A stretch of DNA of 64,000 bases from Eutreptiella sp. 'Long Island Sound 2002' (Eukaryota; Euglenozoa; Euglenophyceae; Eutreptiales; Eutreptiaceae), in contig OZ038391.1 in the NCBI GenBank assembly GCA_964036045.1, positions 39,979,232 to 40,043,231 of the forward strand, written 5' to 3'. Position 1 is the stretch's first letter; each line of letters opens with the position of its first letter. Of this stretch, positions 36,561-47,900 are shown one piece after another. The notes below the pieces were generated by a model. The model ran no database searches, had not been told where the DNA came from, and was given only the letters and a program-made list of their open reading frames with translations. Both the position numbers and the translations under genes were made by a program.

Positions 36561-37230
36561 GAGCCAGACGTCGAGGCTGCAGGCAGGTGCCATTACCCCG
36601 GCGCAGTGAGCACCGTAGCGGCCGGCGCTGGCCCTTACCTCCGCCCCGATGCTGTCTCCCCTTTATTCCACCACCTCCCAGCTCCGGTCCAGGCATCCCG
36701 CCGGGTGCAGCAGGGCGCGTGGCTGTGAGGCCTGATGTCACGGTTGCCCCGCATTGCATCGCAGGGCAGGACCGGTAGCCCCCCGTGACATCAGGCCCCT
36801 GGCCGAAGGCCATAGTGGTTGTGCCCCTGGCCCGGACGGGCGTCGGACAGGACGATATCCCCACCCCATGATGTACCTGTGCAGAACACAAGGTGCAGTG
36901 GGTTGGGGTAGGGGAGCGCACACGAGCCCTGGAGGGGCTGGGTCACAGGGGGACCCGCGTTACCCCCGCATACCGCCACCCCCCGGTGGAGCCCGCCCTG
37001 TGCCATCGTGGCTTTCCCACGGTGGCCGGCGAGGGGTGGGGCGCGCGATCCCGTGCCCTGGCCGCCGCGGCTGGACCAGGGCACCCCCCAGATTGCGTGT
37101 TAGCCCGGGGGCGACCCCCCCCCCGGTTTCACCCCCACACCACGGTGAGGTCACGCGCCCCTGGGCAGCAGTGGGGGTGGAAACAGGAATGGGATCATGG
37201 ACCACAGACACAGACACAGGCACAACCCCA

Positions 37231-37231
<1 letters not shown>

Positions 37232-37278
<47 letters not shown>
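37232..37278. repeat. (CA)n microsatellite
   Basis: About 23 uninterrupted CA dinucleotides. Confidence 0.97.
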
Positions 37279-37281
<3 letters not shown>

Positions 37282-37384
37282 CCATCCACCAGTGCGCATG
37301 CATTCAAATCTGTCTTGTTCCCTCTTGCTTGCCCTGTCTGCAGGGGTCCAAGGTTCCCGTACCCAATCGGCGTTTGGTTCCCGG

Positions 37385-37470
37385 CAGCAGGGAAAAACGG
37401 GGAAAAACGGGGGGAAACGGGGAAAAACGGGGGAGAACGGAGGAAAAACGGGGAAAAACGGGGGAAATCT
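37385..37470 (+). repeat. GGGGAAAAAC minisatellite
   Basis: About seven copies of CGGGGAAAAA and close variants, preceded at 37,345 by GGGGTCCAAGGTTCCC. The same two parts occur inverted at 38,090-38,300. Confidence 0.85.
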
Positions 37471-38089
37471 GGGGGGGGGTATTTTGGACAAGACCCACCC
37501 ACCCGACTTTTGACCCCCCCCTTTTATAATTCTGTGGGGAGCATTTTTTTGCAAACCAAATTGAAGCCAAGGCGCTCTCCCGGGTTAGGCATCCCAGCCC
37601 CAAAGGGTGACGCACATAGCAAAAAGAAAATCATCAATATGCACGTCACCCATTGATGCTGCCGTACATGCCAACAAATGTACGGCCCCGCCGGTAGCTT
37701 CGTGTCGTTTTGTTAAATGTTGACCGGTCTCCGGTCTGCCCTGGGGAAATCTTTTAGGCGGGCCCCGGGGTTGCCCTGTCCCTTCCCTTGTCTTGGCCCG
37801 ACCTCGCTGCTGCCGTTTTTTTGGGTTTTTGTGGTTTTCTGTTGCAGCGGGCCGTTTTGGATGATGCGCCAAGATGTGTGAGGGCCTTGGAGATGTCCGA
37901 CGACGAAGCCCTTTTTTTTTTGTGACACCAAATGTTGTATGCGCACATACAGTATACCTTCATGAGGATGAAAATTGGACATATCTGTGTGGAGATGAGA
38001 GCAACGTAAGCAGGGGTATGCATATAAAAAGTAGTGGCAGTGCAAGAGACCTGAGGACCTTGACCCATTCATCACGGTTCCCCATCCTC

Positions 38090-38165
38090 TCCCATTTTCC
38101 CCCGTTTTCCCCCCGTTTTCCCCCCGTTTTCCCCCGTTTTCCCCCGTTTTTCCCCGTTTTTCCTC
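38090..38165 (-). repeat. Inverted partner of the GGGGAAAAAC minisatellite
   Basis: About seven copies of CCCCCGTTTT. Together with GGGAACCTTGGACCCC at 38,280-38,296 it forms a diverged inverted copy of 37,345-37,470. The partner sequence overlaps the end of the open frame of the last channel exon. Confidence 0.85.
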
Positions 38166-38213
38166 CATCTGTATCCCTTAACCTATGTCACAGACTTTCC
38201 TCTCTTTGATCCT

Positions 38214-38926
38214 TTAGTGAAAAACCCTCTCTTGTATCCCGCACCCAAACGGCGTTTCGTCGCCTACTGTTCCCGGATCCTGGGAACCTTGGACCCCTGT
38301 GTCTGCCCTCCAAAATCGAGCAAAAATGCAATCAGTATGATTGGAGGTGAAGGGCTGGGAGCAGACCCGGTAGCTATATGAAATTCCCTCGAAATTGAAT
38401 GTGACAATGAAGACGGCAATGTTCATTACAACGTAGCTGCTGACAATGATGAAGATGTGGAAATAAATCCCTGCTGTTGTGGGCATGCCACACGTGTTGC
38501 CCTCGCAGCCCACCATGTCAAATGACACCCCCTTCATGAAATCCACCCACTGCTCCAAAGTGCTCGCCAGACAGAGCAGCGGCACAGCATGCCCCATATT
38601 CTGAAAGTTGAGGGTGCGGGTCAGAAACGGGTTCCCATTCACCATGACGTTCCCGAACAGGGCAATACCGAAGACTGCAAACATGAAAATGATAACCGCC
38701 TGAAGCAGCAGCATGTTGCACACTGCAGGCAGCGCCAGCATGAGGGACCACACCACAATCCTCATCTCCTGGAAATAATTGGCGATGGTGAACAATCGTG
38801 CAATCCGCACCAGGCGGATGGAGCTGACTGCAGGCACCTGTGTGAACCAGGTCAGCGTCCCCAGAACAGCGATCGTCCCATCGAAGATGTTCCACCAGCT
38901 TCCTGCCCACTGCCGGGGCCCAAGCC
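38214..38926 (-). CDS. Channel exon: domain IV S3-S6 and C-terminus
   Basis: Acceptor TTTTGATGTTCAG, phase 1. S3 is WNIFDGTIAVLGTLTWF and S4 is SSIRLVRIARLFTIAN, with only three arginines. S5 is LLLQAVIIFMFAVFGIALFG. The filter is LASTLEQWVDFM (Glu codon 38,553-38,555). S6 is YFHIFIIVSSYVVMNIAVFI. After S6 the frame continues about 45 residues to TAA at 38,214. That tail overlaps repeat-like DNA, and a donor at 38,367 (ACCGG/GTCTGC) is possible, so the true C-terminus may lie in an unrecognised exon. No EF-hand or IQ motif is seen. Confidence 0.88.
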
Positions 38927-41900
38927 CTGAACATCAAAACGAAATAAGAATCACAGAACGAGCTCTGGTCTGTCCATAGCCTTTCCCCTGCGTCTAGATG
39001 GACCCCAACCATTTGGCCATTGGCCTTTATGAACTGCCACAACTGCAACATTGGAGCCAGCATGTCAGAAAATCCCCTCAGCCCTTCGCGTGCCTTTGGA
39101 GGCGCCTGCTGCTTCCTTCTCCCCATCGCTTGCTGCCTGCTGCTGCCTCCACTATCTCTGCTGTCACCTACTGCTGGCTGCCGGCTGCGGACTGGTGCCT
39201 AAAATCTGCTGCTCCTGCTGACATGCTTGAAAGGACACGTGCACACCCTGAAAGTGTGCATACACGTCGCTGCACTCCTCCCTGGGTCTTTGCAAGTGTA
39301 CATGGGCACTGAGGTACACAGAAGAAACACGAAGCCTTCGACATAATGCCACCTCTCCCCTTTGCTCTCATGCAAACCTGCAAATTTGAGGATCAATTCC
39401 AACACAAAAAGTGCCACAATCACATCGTTGCCGTACCGCAGCACAGTGGTCCAGGTGTCAGACTGTCCGTAGTGGTCCAAAGAGAGAAGAACGATGTTCA
39501 CCAGGATCAATACTATGACTGCCCTCTCAAACCATGCGTGGGTCACAATGCGGAAAAACACTTTGCGGAGGGAATTTTGTGGTTCCTGCAATTGTCTCTC
39601 CTGCAGCCAAGATAAGAGGTACAATGGCCACACCTCCTAGGTTCCGGCGAAAGGGTTACGTGATGAGATGTGGGGTCCGGAAGGGCAGGGGGGGGGGTCA
39701 CGATGACTTGCTGGGGCTCCTTCTGGTTCTTGTTCAGGTTTTGGGGGCCAAAAAGCCCCGGTTGCCTCCTGACAATAGCGTACCTAAGGGCAGGAGTCAG
39801 AATTTTGGTGTGGTGCCATTCCATATTTTTCAATGTTCGCAACAAACTGCCTTGATGGCATGGTTGGATTTACAGTGCGGCTGGCCTAAAGTGATGTGGC
39901 AGGTTCTCCATGGCAAGTCAAGGACAATGGGCAACATGTCCTCACGTATCATCACAGGACTTCGCCTCTTGGCCTTAGAGCGAGGGGCACAAGGTGAACA
40001 TACATATGGCACTTACAAGGCATACACTGCTGTCCATTTGATTGTGTAAGCAATCGTATCATGCAGCTTTCTATTTGAGTAACTTGTGAGGTGCAGCGCT
40101 GTGCAATATGTTGTCTTCTGGCATGCACACTGCAATGTATCACACCCATGTTTCGCAGTCGAGTGTGACACAACCTGTACAGCATTGTGCACGTCATGAG
40201 ATGTGTGCTCGCTCAACAGTGCGGTGTACATGACTGCATTGTGTCAACTTTTGCAAGGCCCATTTGTTTTTCAATGAGGGCCACACACAATTTAGTGCAT
40301 CTTGTGATTTTCAATTGCTTTACACTGCATGGGTATTGTGCCGCGTCACTGTTTAGATGGTGTGCTACACACTGCGTCGTCATCTTGCTGTGACTCAGCC
40401 ACCTCCTCTTTTGCTTTTGCTTTCTGATGGGCCACCTCTTTGCAAATCCTCCTCAATTTGCACGTCTGAATGTGAGGCAGCACCTAGGAGTGGCCGTGGG
40501 GATAGTTTGGTTCCCCTTGCCTTGGGTTCATTTGGCCATCGTCCTGTGGGGCATTTTACTGCCAGCTTACAAAACTGGCTGCTCATACTTCGTAGAATGC
40601 ATGGCCTTGCACAACACAGTGTATTAGATGGTACTCCATCCATCAAAGCAGAAAGATTGCATGACACTGTAGACAGTGCAGATCACAGGTTTCGTGGCAC
40701 CAGAGAGATATTGCACAATCCAAGCACAACCAACAACAAGCATCACACATTCCGTGGCACTCTGTGTGTCACACACTGCTCTGAGCAGTTGGCCATACCA
40801 TGGTATGTTCCAAGCCTCTTCTTAGTGGAGTGTACACAGGGATCAACGCCTCTTCTGGTTGTCATGCTCTTTGCTGTGAGTGCCTGTCCCTCTTGACATC
40901 CCAAATGTCCGGTCCCAAGGTGTGCTGGACTAGTGCAATCACCTCAACCCCACCTGAGCGCTGGTGGGCAGAAGATACTGCTGTGCTTGTGTGCCTTGGG
41001 CTGGGCAGGGCTGCAAACCTTTTTCGCTCTCCAAGGATTGTGTGTGTTGGGTACGTCTCCCATACCTGGATGCCAACAACCCACCAGAGGACACCTTTGT
41101 CTGTTGGTCGGGTGGAAATGGATTTTGGGTTGGGGCACGAAATGGGAACGTTGGTTTGACTTTGGGTCGGGGAAGGTGGGCACCAGCCCCTTTTTGCACC
41201 ATATTTGAGTGCTATGGGGTGGGCCCTGCAGTGCCCTCCAACCGCAAACCCTTTTTGCAATGGAATTACACTTTGCGCGTCTTTTGGGCGATTGTCTTTT
41301 GGGCCGACTGAAGAAACATCAATTAATCAATCAGTCAATCAATTGATGAGCCCATGCCTGGCTGGCAGGTAACTGACAGCGGTTGGCAGTCTGGTGACTG
41401 CTGCTGTTGCTAAATTGAGGGCAGTTGGTGGCCAGGAGAAGCAGGACCATCACGTCCGCCAATCCGCAAGCCGGCCAGCAGACACACACAAAAAAAACTC
41501 ACCGGCAAATGCATCTCATTGTCAACCCGATCATCACGGTGTTTGGTAAAACTTAGTACCCAAGGAGGTAAACCTTAGTAAAATGTGTTAAAACGTAGTA
41601 GAAGCGAGGTAAAACTTAGCACACAAAAAAGTTCAAAATTTTGTTTACTTTTACCTGAGCCCCCCCCACATTTTTACTAAGTGACTCCACACTTCGATGG
41701 TAGGTGGTACTTTTGTTTCCGGGCATAAAGCCCCTGTGTCTATTCCCGGCCACCTATGTTAGTAGCACCCCACCCGGGCCAAACCATCATGCACACCAAT
41801 TAGCTGGCACTCGGCCAACATAACATAGTATAATATAATTGGGATTGGGCAGTAGAAACAAAATCAGGCTCAAGAAAAGAGTCTTGACAGGGCCATGGCC

Positions 41901-44900
41901 AACATCAGTGTGGTGGCACTAGGTGTAAAAAGAAAAAGACAACCCGGTAGGGCCTTCGCCAATGCTATTGCCTTACAAGTAGTTACAAAAGACATGCCTA
42001 AAGATCAAATTAGTAGTTAGGCGTTAGTATCTTCACGTGTCGGTTTGCTTGCCTCTGAGGGATTCATCGCGCGCATCCCAAAGAAAAAATTTTTAATTAT
42101 CCTTGCAGCTTTGTGCAAAGTTCTTGGTCATTTTTCAATTGACCATCAGCATTTTGGGGGTATTTGGGAGGCACCGTATACCACTTACGATAGATCCACA
42201 CACCTTTCGGCGGCATCATCATCAACAACAGCAGGGTTGGTGCTATCTTGGGCCCCTAACGCTTGGCGCAATCCTACACATACCTTTGATTGACACAAGA
42301 TAGATGCATGCAAGGTACAATTAGGGTACAAACCGCACATTCATACCATGTTACGTCAGATGCGCCATCACAAAAATGGCATGAGTGAGGGGGGTTTGTA
42401 AGTTTGGGTGTGGTGTGCATCCCAGCTACCTCCCAATGCATCGTTGCGATCCCGGGTGTGGAGGCCAACTTGGAACGGCTGTAGTACAAAGTAGCTTATG
42501 CTATTTCACACAACAGCCACAATCTATCCTATGGCACTTGCAATTTGCCACCGATATCGCGTCTAGACAAGGCACAACGCAACATCAACGGACATGCTGG
42601 ATGGCAACTGACATCATCATCTGCAAGATGAAGGTGGCATACAGGGGTGCAATTGCAAAAGCAAGGGTACCTACCGCATCCAGAAACTTTGCTTACTTCT
42701 TCCACTGCTGTGGTTGAATGCCTTCTTGCATGGCAATCAAATGCACAACAACCAACTCCTCCTTGTTTGCCCCAACAATGTATGGCTGGTCACAAAAAGG
42801 GTCAAAATTACGGCAAAGGTATTCCAAGCGGAGCACCCAATGCCAATTGGCCACATTAGCATAGGAGTCCATCATCCCAACTCAAGGGGGCACGCCAAAG
42901 CGTGGGAGTCCATCACCCCTACTCGAAGGGGGCACACAAAAGCGTAGAGGTCCATCACCCTAACTCGAGGGGCCACACCAAAGCGTAGGAGTCCATCACC
43001 CTAATTGGAGGGGCCACACCGAAGCGTGGGGATCCATCACCTTGACTCGAGGGGCCACACTGAAGCGTGGGAGTCCATCACCCCAACTTGAAGGGCCACA
43101 GGCAAACAATCAGAAGTGTCCCAAATTTGGGCAAAATGGCTCGATAACCCTTGCCTTCTCGGGGTCCCCAGTGTGGGGTTCAAAATCAAGGCCTAAATCT
43201 GGGCAAAATGCCAACATAGCCCCTGCCATTTTGGGGGCCTACATGTGGGCGAAGAGGCTACATAACCCATGCAATCTCAGGGGTCCCCAATGTGGGGAGG
43301 AAACATTTGTTTGTATTTTCTGTAACAGAGTAGAAAAAGAAGTTTTTATTTCTGCTAAGTAAAAAACTTAGTACAAAATTTTTTTCCACTAAATTTTGGA
43401 ACTTAGTAGAAAACCCACCCGTAGAGGAAAAACTTAGTAACAAAATATTTTTTCGCTATGTTTTACCATAGACCCCGATCACCAATAGCTGTCAAACTGC
43501 CTCTGCTAAGCGTTATTGACCACCAAACAACTCCAATTGCACAACCACCGGCTGCTAACCGCCCAACTGCCACCCACCAACTAGCCAACTGGATGTCCAC
43601 TTCGTTCATTCAGTCACCACAATCAGGAACAAGAATCCTGCCCGTCAAGAAAACCCTGTCAGTTGGCGGGTTGGGTTTGGGGTCCAAGCACACCTCAGAA
43701 TACTGCAATAATTTCCTGTTCATGACCCACTCCTGTTGCTTCTCTGACATCATCTGACCGGTCATGTCACTCGTCTTGAAGTGGTCCACAATTGCACCGA
43801 CGAGCATCCGGAGGGGCACCAACCCTCCAAAGAAGTAGAACAATATGAAATACAAACTGTAGCCGGGGTGGTAGTCCATGACCTGAAGGAGGAAAACAGC
43901 AGGCTCTGGAGCGAGTGTTCCTTGAACAATGCCGAAATCCCATACAAAAATGCCAACTAGAACCGCACCCAGAATCTGACAATGCATCTCCGTCGTAAAC
44001 CGGCCATACACGCGTACACAGATGGTCCCATAAGGGATGGGACCCTAACCTGTTTACTATTCGCCTGACAGTTGTATGCTGTCACCCTTGCTCATCGACA
44101 GAAAGACACTTGACCAGACTGAGGGTTCTTGAAATGTATACAAGGGACAACGTCCATCAACCCACCCAATTACCCAAGAAGGCCAAGGGGTGTATATGTG
44201 CATTTTCCCGACAGTCACTGGAAACGGGGGCGCTGATCCACCCACCCTCAGACTCCCCTCCCTCAGGGTCGTTCGCACGCAACACTAAAGCAAAGGCACC
44301 GGGCTGCTTTCGTCGAAAACTGAAAAGCTTCTGTTCTCTGGGACACGGTAAAACAAAAAGTTAATCTGGCCCGCAGCCACTGTACCTCGGATAAAGCCCT
44401 GAGGCAAGCCGGACCCTGAACACAGAGCATTGGAAATACACACATAGCATGGACCGCATCCATGTTTCCGCCCCTCATCACTGGCCCGTAGATAGGAGCT
44501 CAGTGCGCGGTGGGGAGATGCGCCCGGATTATCGGAATGCCGTCCACTGGTCAATACATTTGGCACTGTGCGCACGTGGCTGGGGAATACACACATGGAA
44601 TGGTACACATACATACTCCCCATCACCCTGACATCGACACACTCAGCACGTGGACTCCAATCTGTGAAGGAAGGACTACGAATCAATGGTTCAAGTCCAC
44701 TTTGGGGCAGAGGTACGCTGGGGTTTGTAGAATGCCGCCTCACCAATCCCCGGGCTCCGGTTGGTGACGAAGCAAAATCAGGTGCCAAATGAATGCGGTA
44801 ACACAGCCAAGGCGACGGCTTGGCCACAACACCGACAATGGTCGTCACCCACTGGAATGTATCCGGCATTCGTCACAATACATCAGGTCTGAAAGGGCCA

Positions 44901-47900
44901 CATCCGACACATAACGGTGCCAATGCGGCGCCGGAGGCGCCGCCACAAATTGTTTATCTACGTGGCAAAAGCGTGCCCATGATCACGTAGAATGTAAAAT
45001 TCCACTTTTTGATTGCTCCCCTTCGTGGACCCCCAGTGGACCCCATTGCACAAACTACTCAAGCAATCAACGGCTGAAAAGTTTGAAAATCCCAAAACCG
45101 TTGTTTTCCCCTGTACTGTGACCGCTCACGCTGATCCAGAGCATGGTTTGTACTCCGTCCATGTGTTTTCACCTTTGGCCACGAGGTGTGGGGGCTTGTG
45201 CACACCCTGTTTTCGGCGCAAACAGTGATTCCCTTACTGTTGGAGGGGCGTGGCCTGCCCTAGGCAGGGCCACAGGCTGCACCACAGTGCCTCTCGGGCC
45301 ACCGACAACGTATACTCGGGCCTACCAATCAGTCTTCAGCCCAACACTTGGGAATCCCCATTTCGAAGCTGCCAAGCAAGAAGAAAACGCCCCCCCCCCC
45401 CAACGAAACACAATGGCATATCCAAACCAATACCCCCAAAATGTCCGAAGTGCTTGTTCACGGCCAGCCGCCCATGTGATTTGGAGAGAAGAAGTGTGTA
45501 TCACACGTGCGCATCCGGGCGGGCCCGTTCCTTACCTTTTCCCTGCGCAATATGGACATGCATGACCCTCCAGGGATCCGCGCGTAGGCTTCGTCAACCC
45601 AGTAGGGTCTGCGGTAGGGGAAACCTCATGCGTGTCCACGCCCTGCACAGTCCATGTGGATGGCGGGCGGCCGCAGGCAATTCTGTCCCCGCCGGAACTC
45701 ATTCCAGCAGGTAGGTTGGGTGGGTTGGCCGCGGCTGGCCAGGGCCCCAAATCCCCTCCTCCCCATGGGGGGTGTGTAAGCGATGGCCTGTTGGAGAGCA
45801 CAGGCCCCACGGGTTCCGGGGTACATTCTTTCGTTATTTGGCGAAAATCACATGATCCAAGGCCCAATCCATGAGAAACGGCCGCGTTGAAGCACATGGG
45901 TGCCCAGCAACAGTCACACCCACCCACCCACATGAGAAGAATTTTTCTCAGGGAAAAAAACGAAAGATACTAAAGAGGCCCGACATTGGCGGCCGATTGT
46001 AGGTACACGAACTTTTTTGTAGCGTCCGGCCCTCGGAAGGGGGGGGGGGGGGTTCCTGCCACCACGCAATGGCCTGCTCTCCAAGCGTTTCGCACAAGGT
46101 CAGTATCCAGAGGGAAAATGACCTGGGCCCCCCCAGGTCCTGTGCGGTCGACGCCGACCCACATGATGCCCGTCCACCCATCGGCAGTGCTCAGAATGTG
46201 TGCCGTTCTGAAAGATGTAAAAATGTTGTCGTAATTCTCCATCATCCGCACCCAGTAATGGTCTGACGGGCACGCGGCAGCACTGACGGCCAGCGCTTCG
46301 TCGCTGGCATAGTTCGGGATCGGGCTGCAGGTCCAGTAACAACCCTTGAAGAGCTGCATGCCGATGACGGCGAAGGGGAACCAGAGAAGCAGAATCAACA
46401 GGAAGATGTTGAACAGCACCGGGACGCTGGCCACGAGCGCGACCGCTACCCTTCGCGGACCGTCCAGGTGCGTCAGAAGGCGCACAGCACGCACCACACG
46501 GAACACCTTTGCCCAAGCAAAGAACAGCCCTGGACAAATAGAGCGTCAGTTGGACGGCACTCCACTCAAGATGTGGGGGCCAGCGTGGGAAGGGGTGGGG
46601 GCAGCCACTCCAATGTACGCGTCTCTGCTGTAATACACAGCGCCCCGAGAGAAATCCGCCTTTCTACTTGACCATTGCTGGTTCGATCTGTGCTTCGCTT
46701 CCCAACCGCTGCCTGGGATCCACCCTCTGCGCATTCTGCTGCCATCGCCTCTCTGCAACACATCATCAATGCCGTCAACACTCTGCCCCGCCACTGGAGC
46801 GGGGATTAGTGATTCTGCACCCCCAGGCAACCTCCACCCCTTTCCTTCCATGACGTGGTTTGCAGGCTTCTTGCAGAAGGTGCAACAAAAGCTGTTGTCA
46901 GAAATGATCCGTGCACCCCGAAGCAACACCCCTCACACCCCTCTCACACCCCTTTTCTTCGCTCAGGGGGGTGGAGAAATGAAAAAGGGGCCCACTTTTT
47001 GGCATGAGGCACAGCACGTAGCCTGCCCCAAAAGAGGGGGGGGGGGGGGTAAGGGGTAAGAGGTAAGGTGAACGGGGAGGCACCCACACACCAACCCGAC
47101 AACCCACCAACTACCGTCGCTCAGTGGCCATAGACCCCGACTCCAAGCTGTGAGCCCTGGGTTCCAATCCGGTCAGCCCTCCTGCTGAGGTCCTGAGGTG
47201 GGTCGTGTTCGAATCTGCCACCATTGAGCCTCTACCGTACAACCGGTACAGCGCCAATACCCCCAAACACCAGGCTCGAAATCCTGGTTTCGAACCTGAC
47301 CAACAAAACTTGATGAAAAGTCCCCTGCTACTGGAGAACTTAAAGCTATCCTCCGTTTGCAGGCGTGCTGCACGCGAGGTCAGTAAGCACAAATAGTGCC
47401 ACACAGGGATCCGTTGCCCAGAAATTAATGCCAGCCCTCGCGTTGTCCGAGTGGTCATTGACAAGAAAAACAGAAACCGCTCGCGGGTCAACTGCCGCGC
47501 CCTGCCTACTATGGAGGCTGGGTCCATTTGCAACCCCCTCTCCCCCCAAATCGGGGGAAAATTTTCACTGAATCGGGCCAATGAATCGGGGGGCATGATT
47601 TGAGGAAAATGCACGCAATTCAGGGGGCTGGATGTGGAGCATCAGGTCTTGGGACACTGTGAGGGCCCCCTTGGGCGAGCTCACATGCGAAAAGTGCAAC
47701 ACAATTACAAAAGCTGCCAAGAAATTTCCAGAAATATTGTCTGTGGCTACAATGCCCAAGAGGGAACACGCTTGTTCACATCACCATTGATCATTGCAAG
47801 CAAATACCCAATCTGTGAATCACGAGACATCAAGCGCCGGTCAGCGGGCCTGTCATGATGCGAAATGACCCCTCAGCAATGGTCGTAGTCACTGGGAAGG

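Larger units (their letters stand above)
36561..38213. other. GC-rich unassigned DNA downstream of the channel gene
   Basis: It contains a (CA)n tract (37,232-37,278), an AAAAACGGGG minisatellite (37,385-37,470) and its inverted partner (38,090-38,165). A 300-codon plus-strand frame (36,754-37,656) includes a His-Thr run made by the CA tract and is judged spurious. A 3' exon of the channel could lie here, but none was recognised. Confidence 0.5.
41541..43469. mobile_element. Putative insertion with GGTAAAACTTAG-type ends
   Basis: The left end begins GGTAAAACTTAGTA (about 41,547), followed by CCTTAGTAAA, ACGTAGTA and GGTAAAACTTAGC at about 25-30-bp steps. The right end, read inward on the minus strand, begins GGTAAAACATAGC and then has TACTAAGTTTTT, CTACTAAGTTCC and GTACTAAGTTTT at similar steps. 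The clustered subterminal motif AACTTAGTA in inverted orientation at two ends 1.9 kb apart suggests transposase-binding repeats. No coding region is recognised inside. Confidence 0.42.
39601..43693 (-). other. Channel intron in the III-IV linker, 4.1 kb
   Basis: GTGTGC...TGCAG. It contains the GGTAAAACTTAG-ended element (41,541-43,469) with two minisatellites inside it. A 179-codon plus frame (40,357-40,896) and others in 40-41.3 kb are unrecognised. Confidence 0.8.

Noticed and set aside
36754-37656. 300-codon plus-strand frame
   Set aside because: It includes a His-Thr run made by the CA microsatellite and KNGE-type repeats made by the GGGGAAAAAC minisatellite. Several overlapping frames are equally open.
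39199-39377. Continuation of the domain IV S1-S2 exon past 39,378
   Set aside because: The frame stays open, but its peptide does not resemble S3. The donor at 39,377 joins in phase to an exon with a clear S3.
40357-40896. 179-codon plus-strand frame inside the III-IV linker intron
   Set aside because: No recognisable domain, opposite strand to the channel, and no splice or start context that stands out.
42863-43105. CRISPR-like regular repeats (41-bp units here, and other arrays)
   Set aside because: Units are directly contiguous with no unique spacers, and the DNA is eukaryotic.
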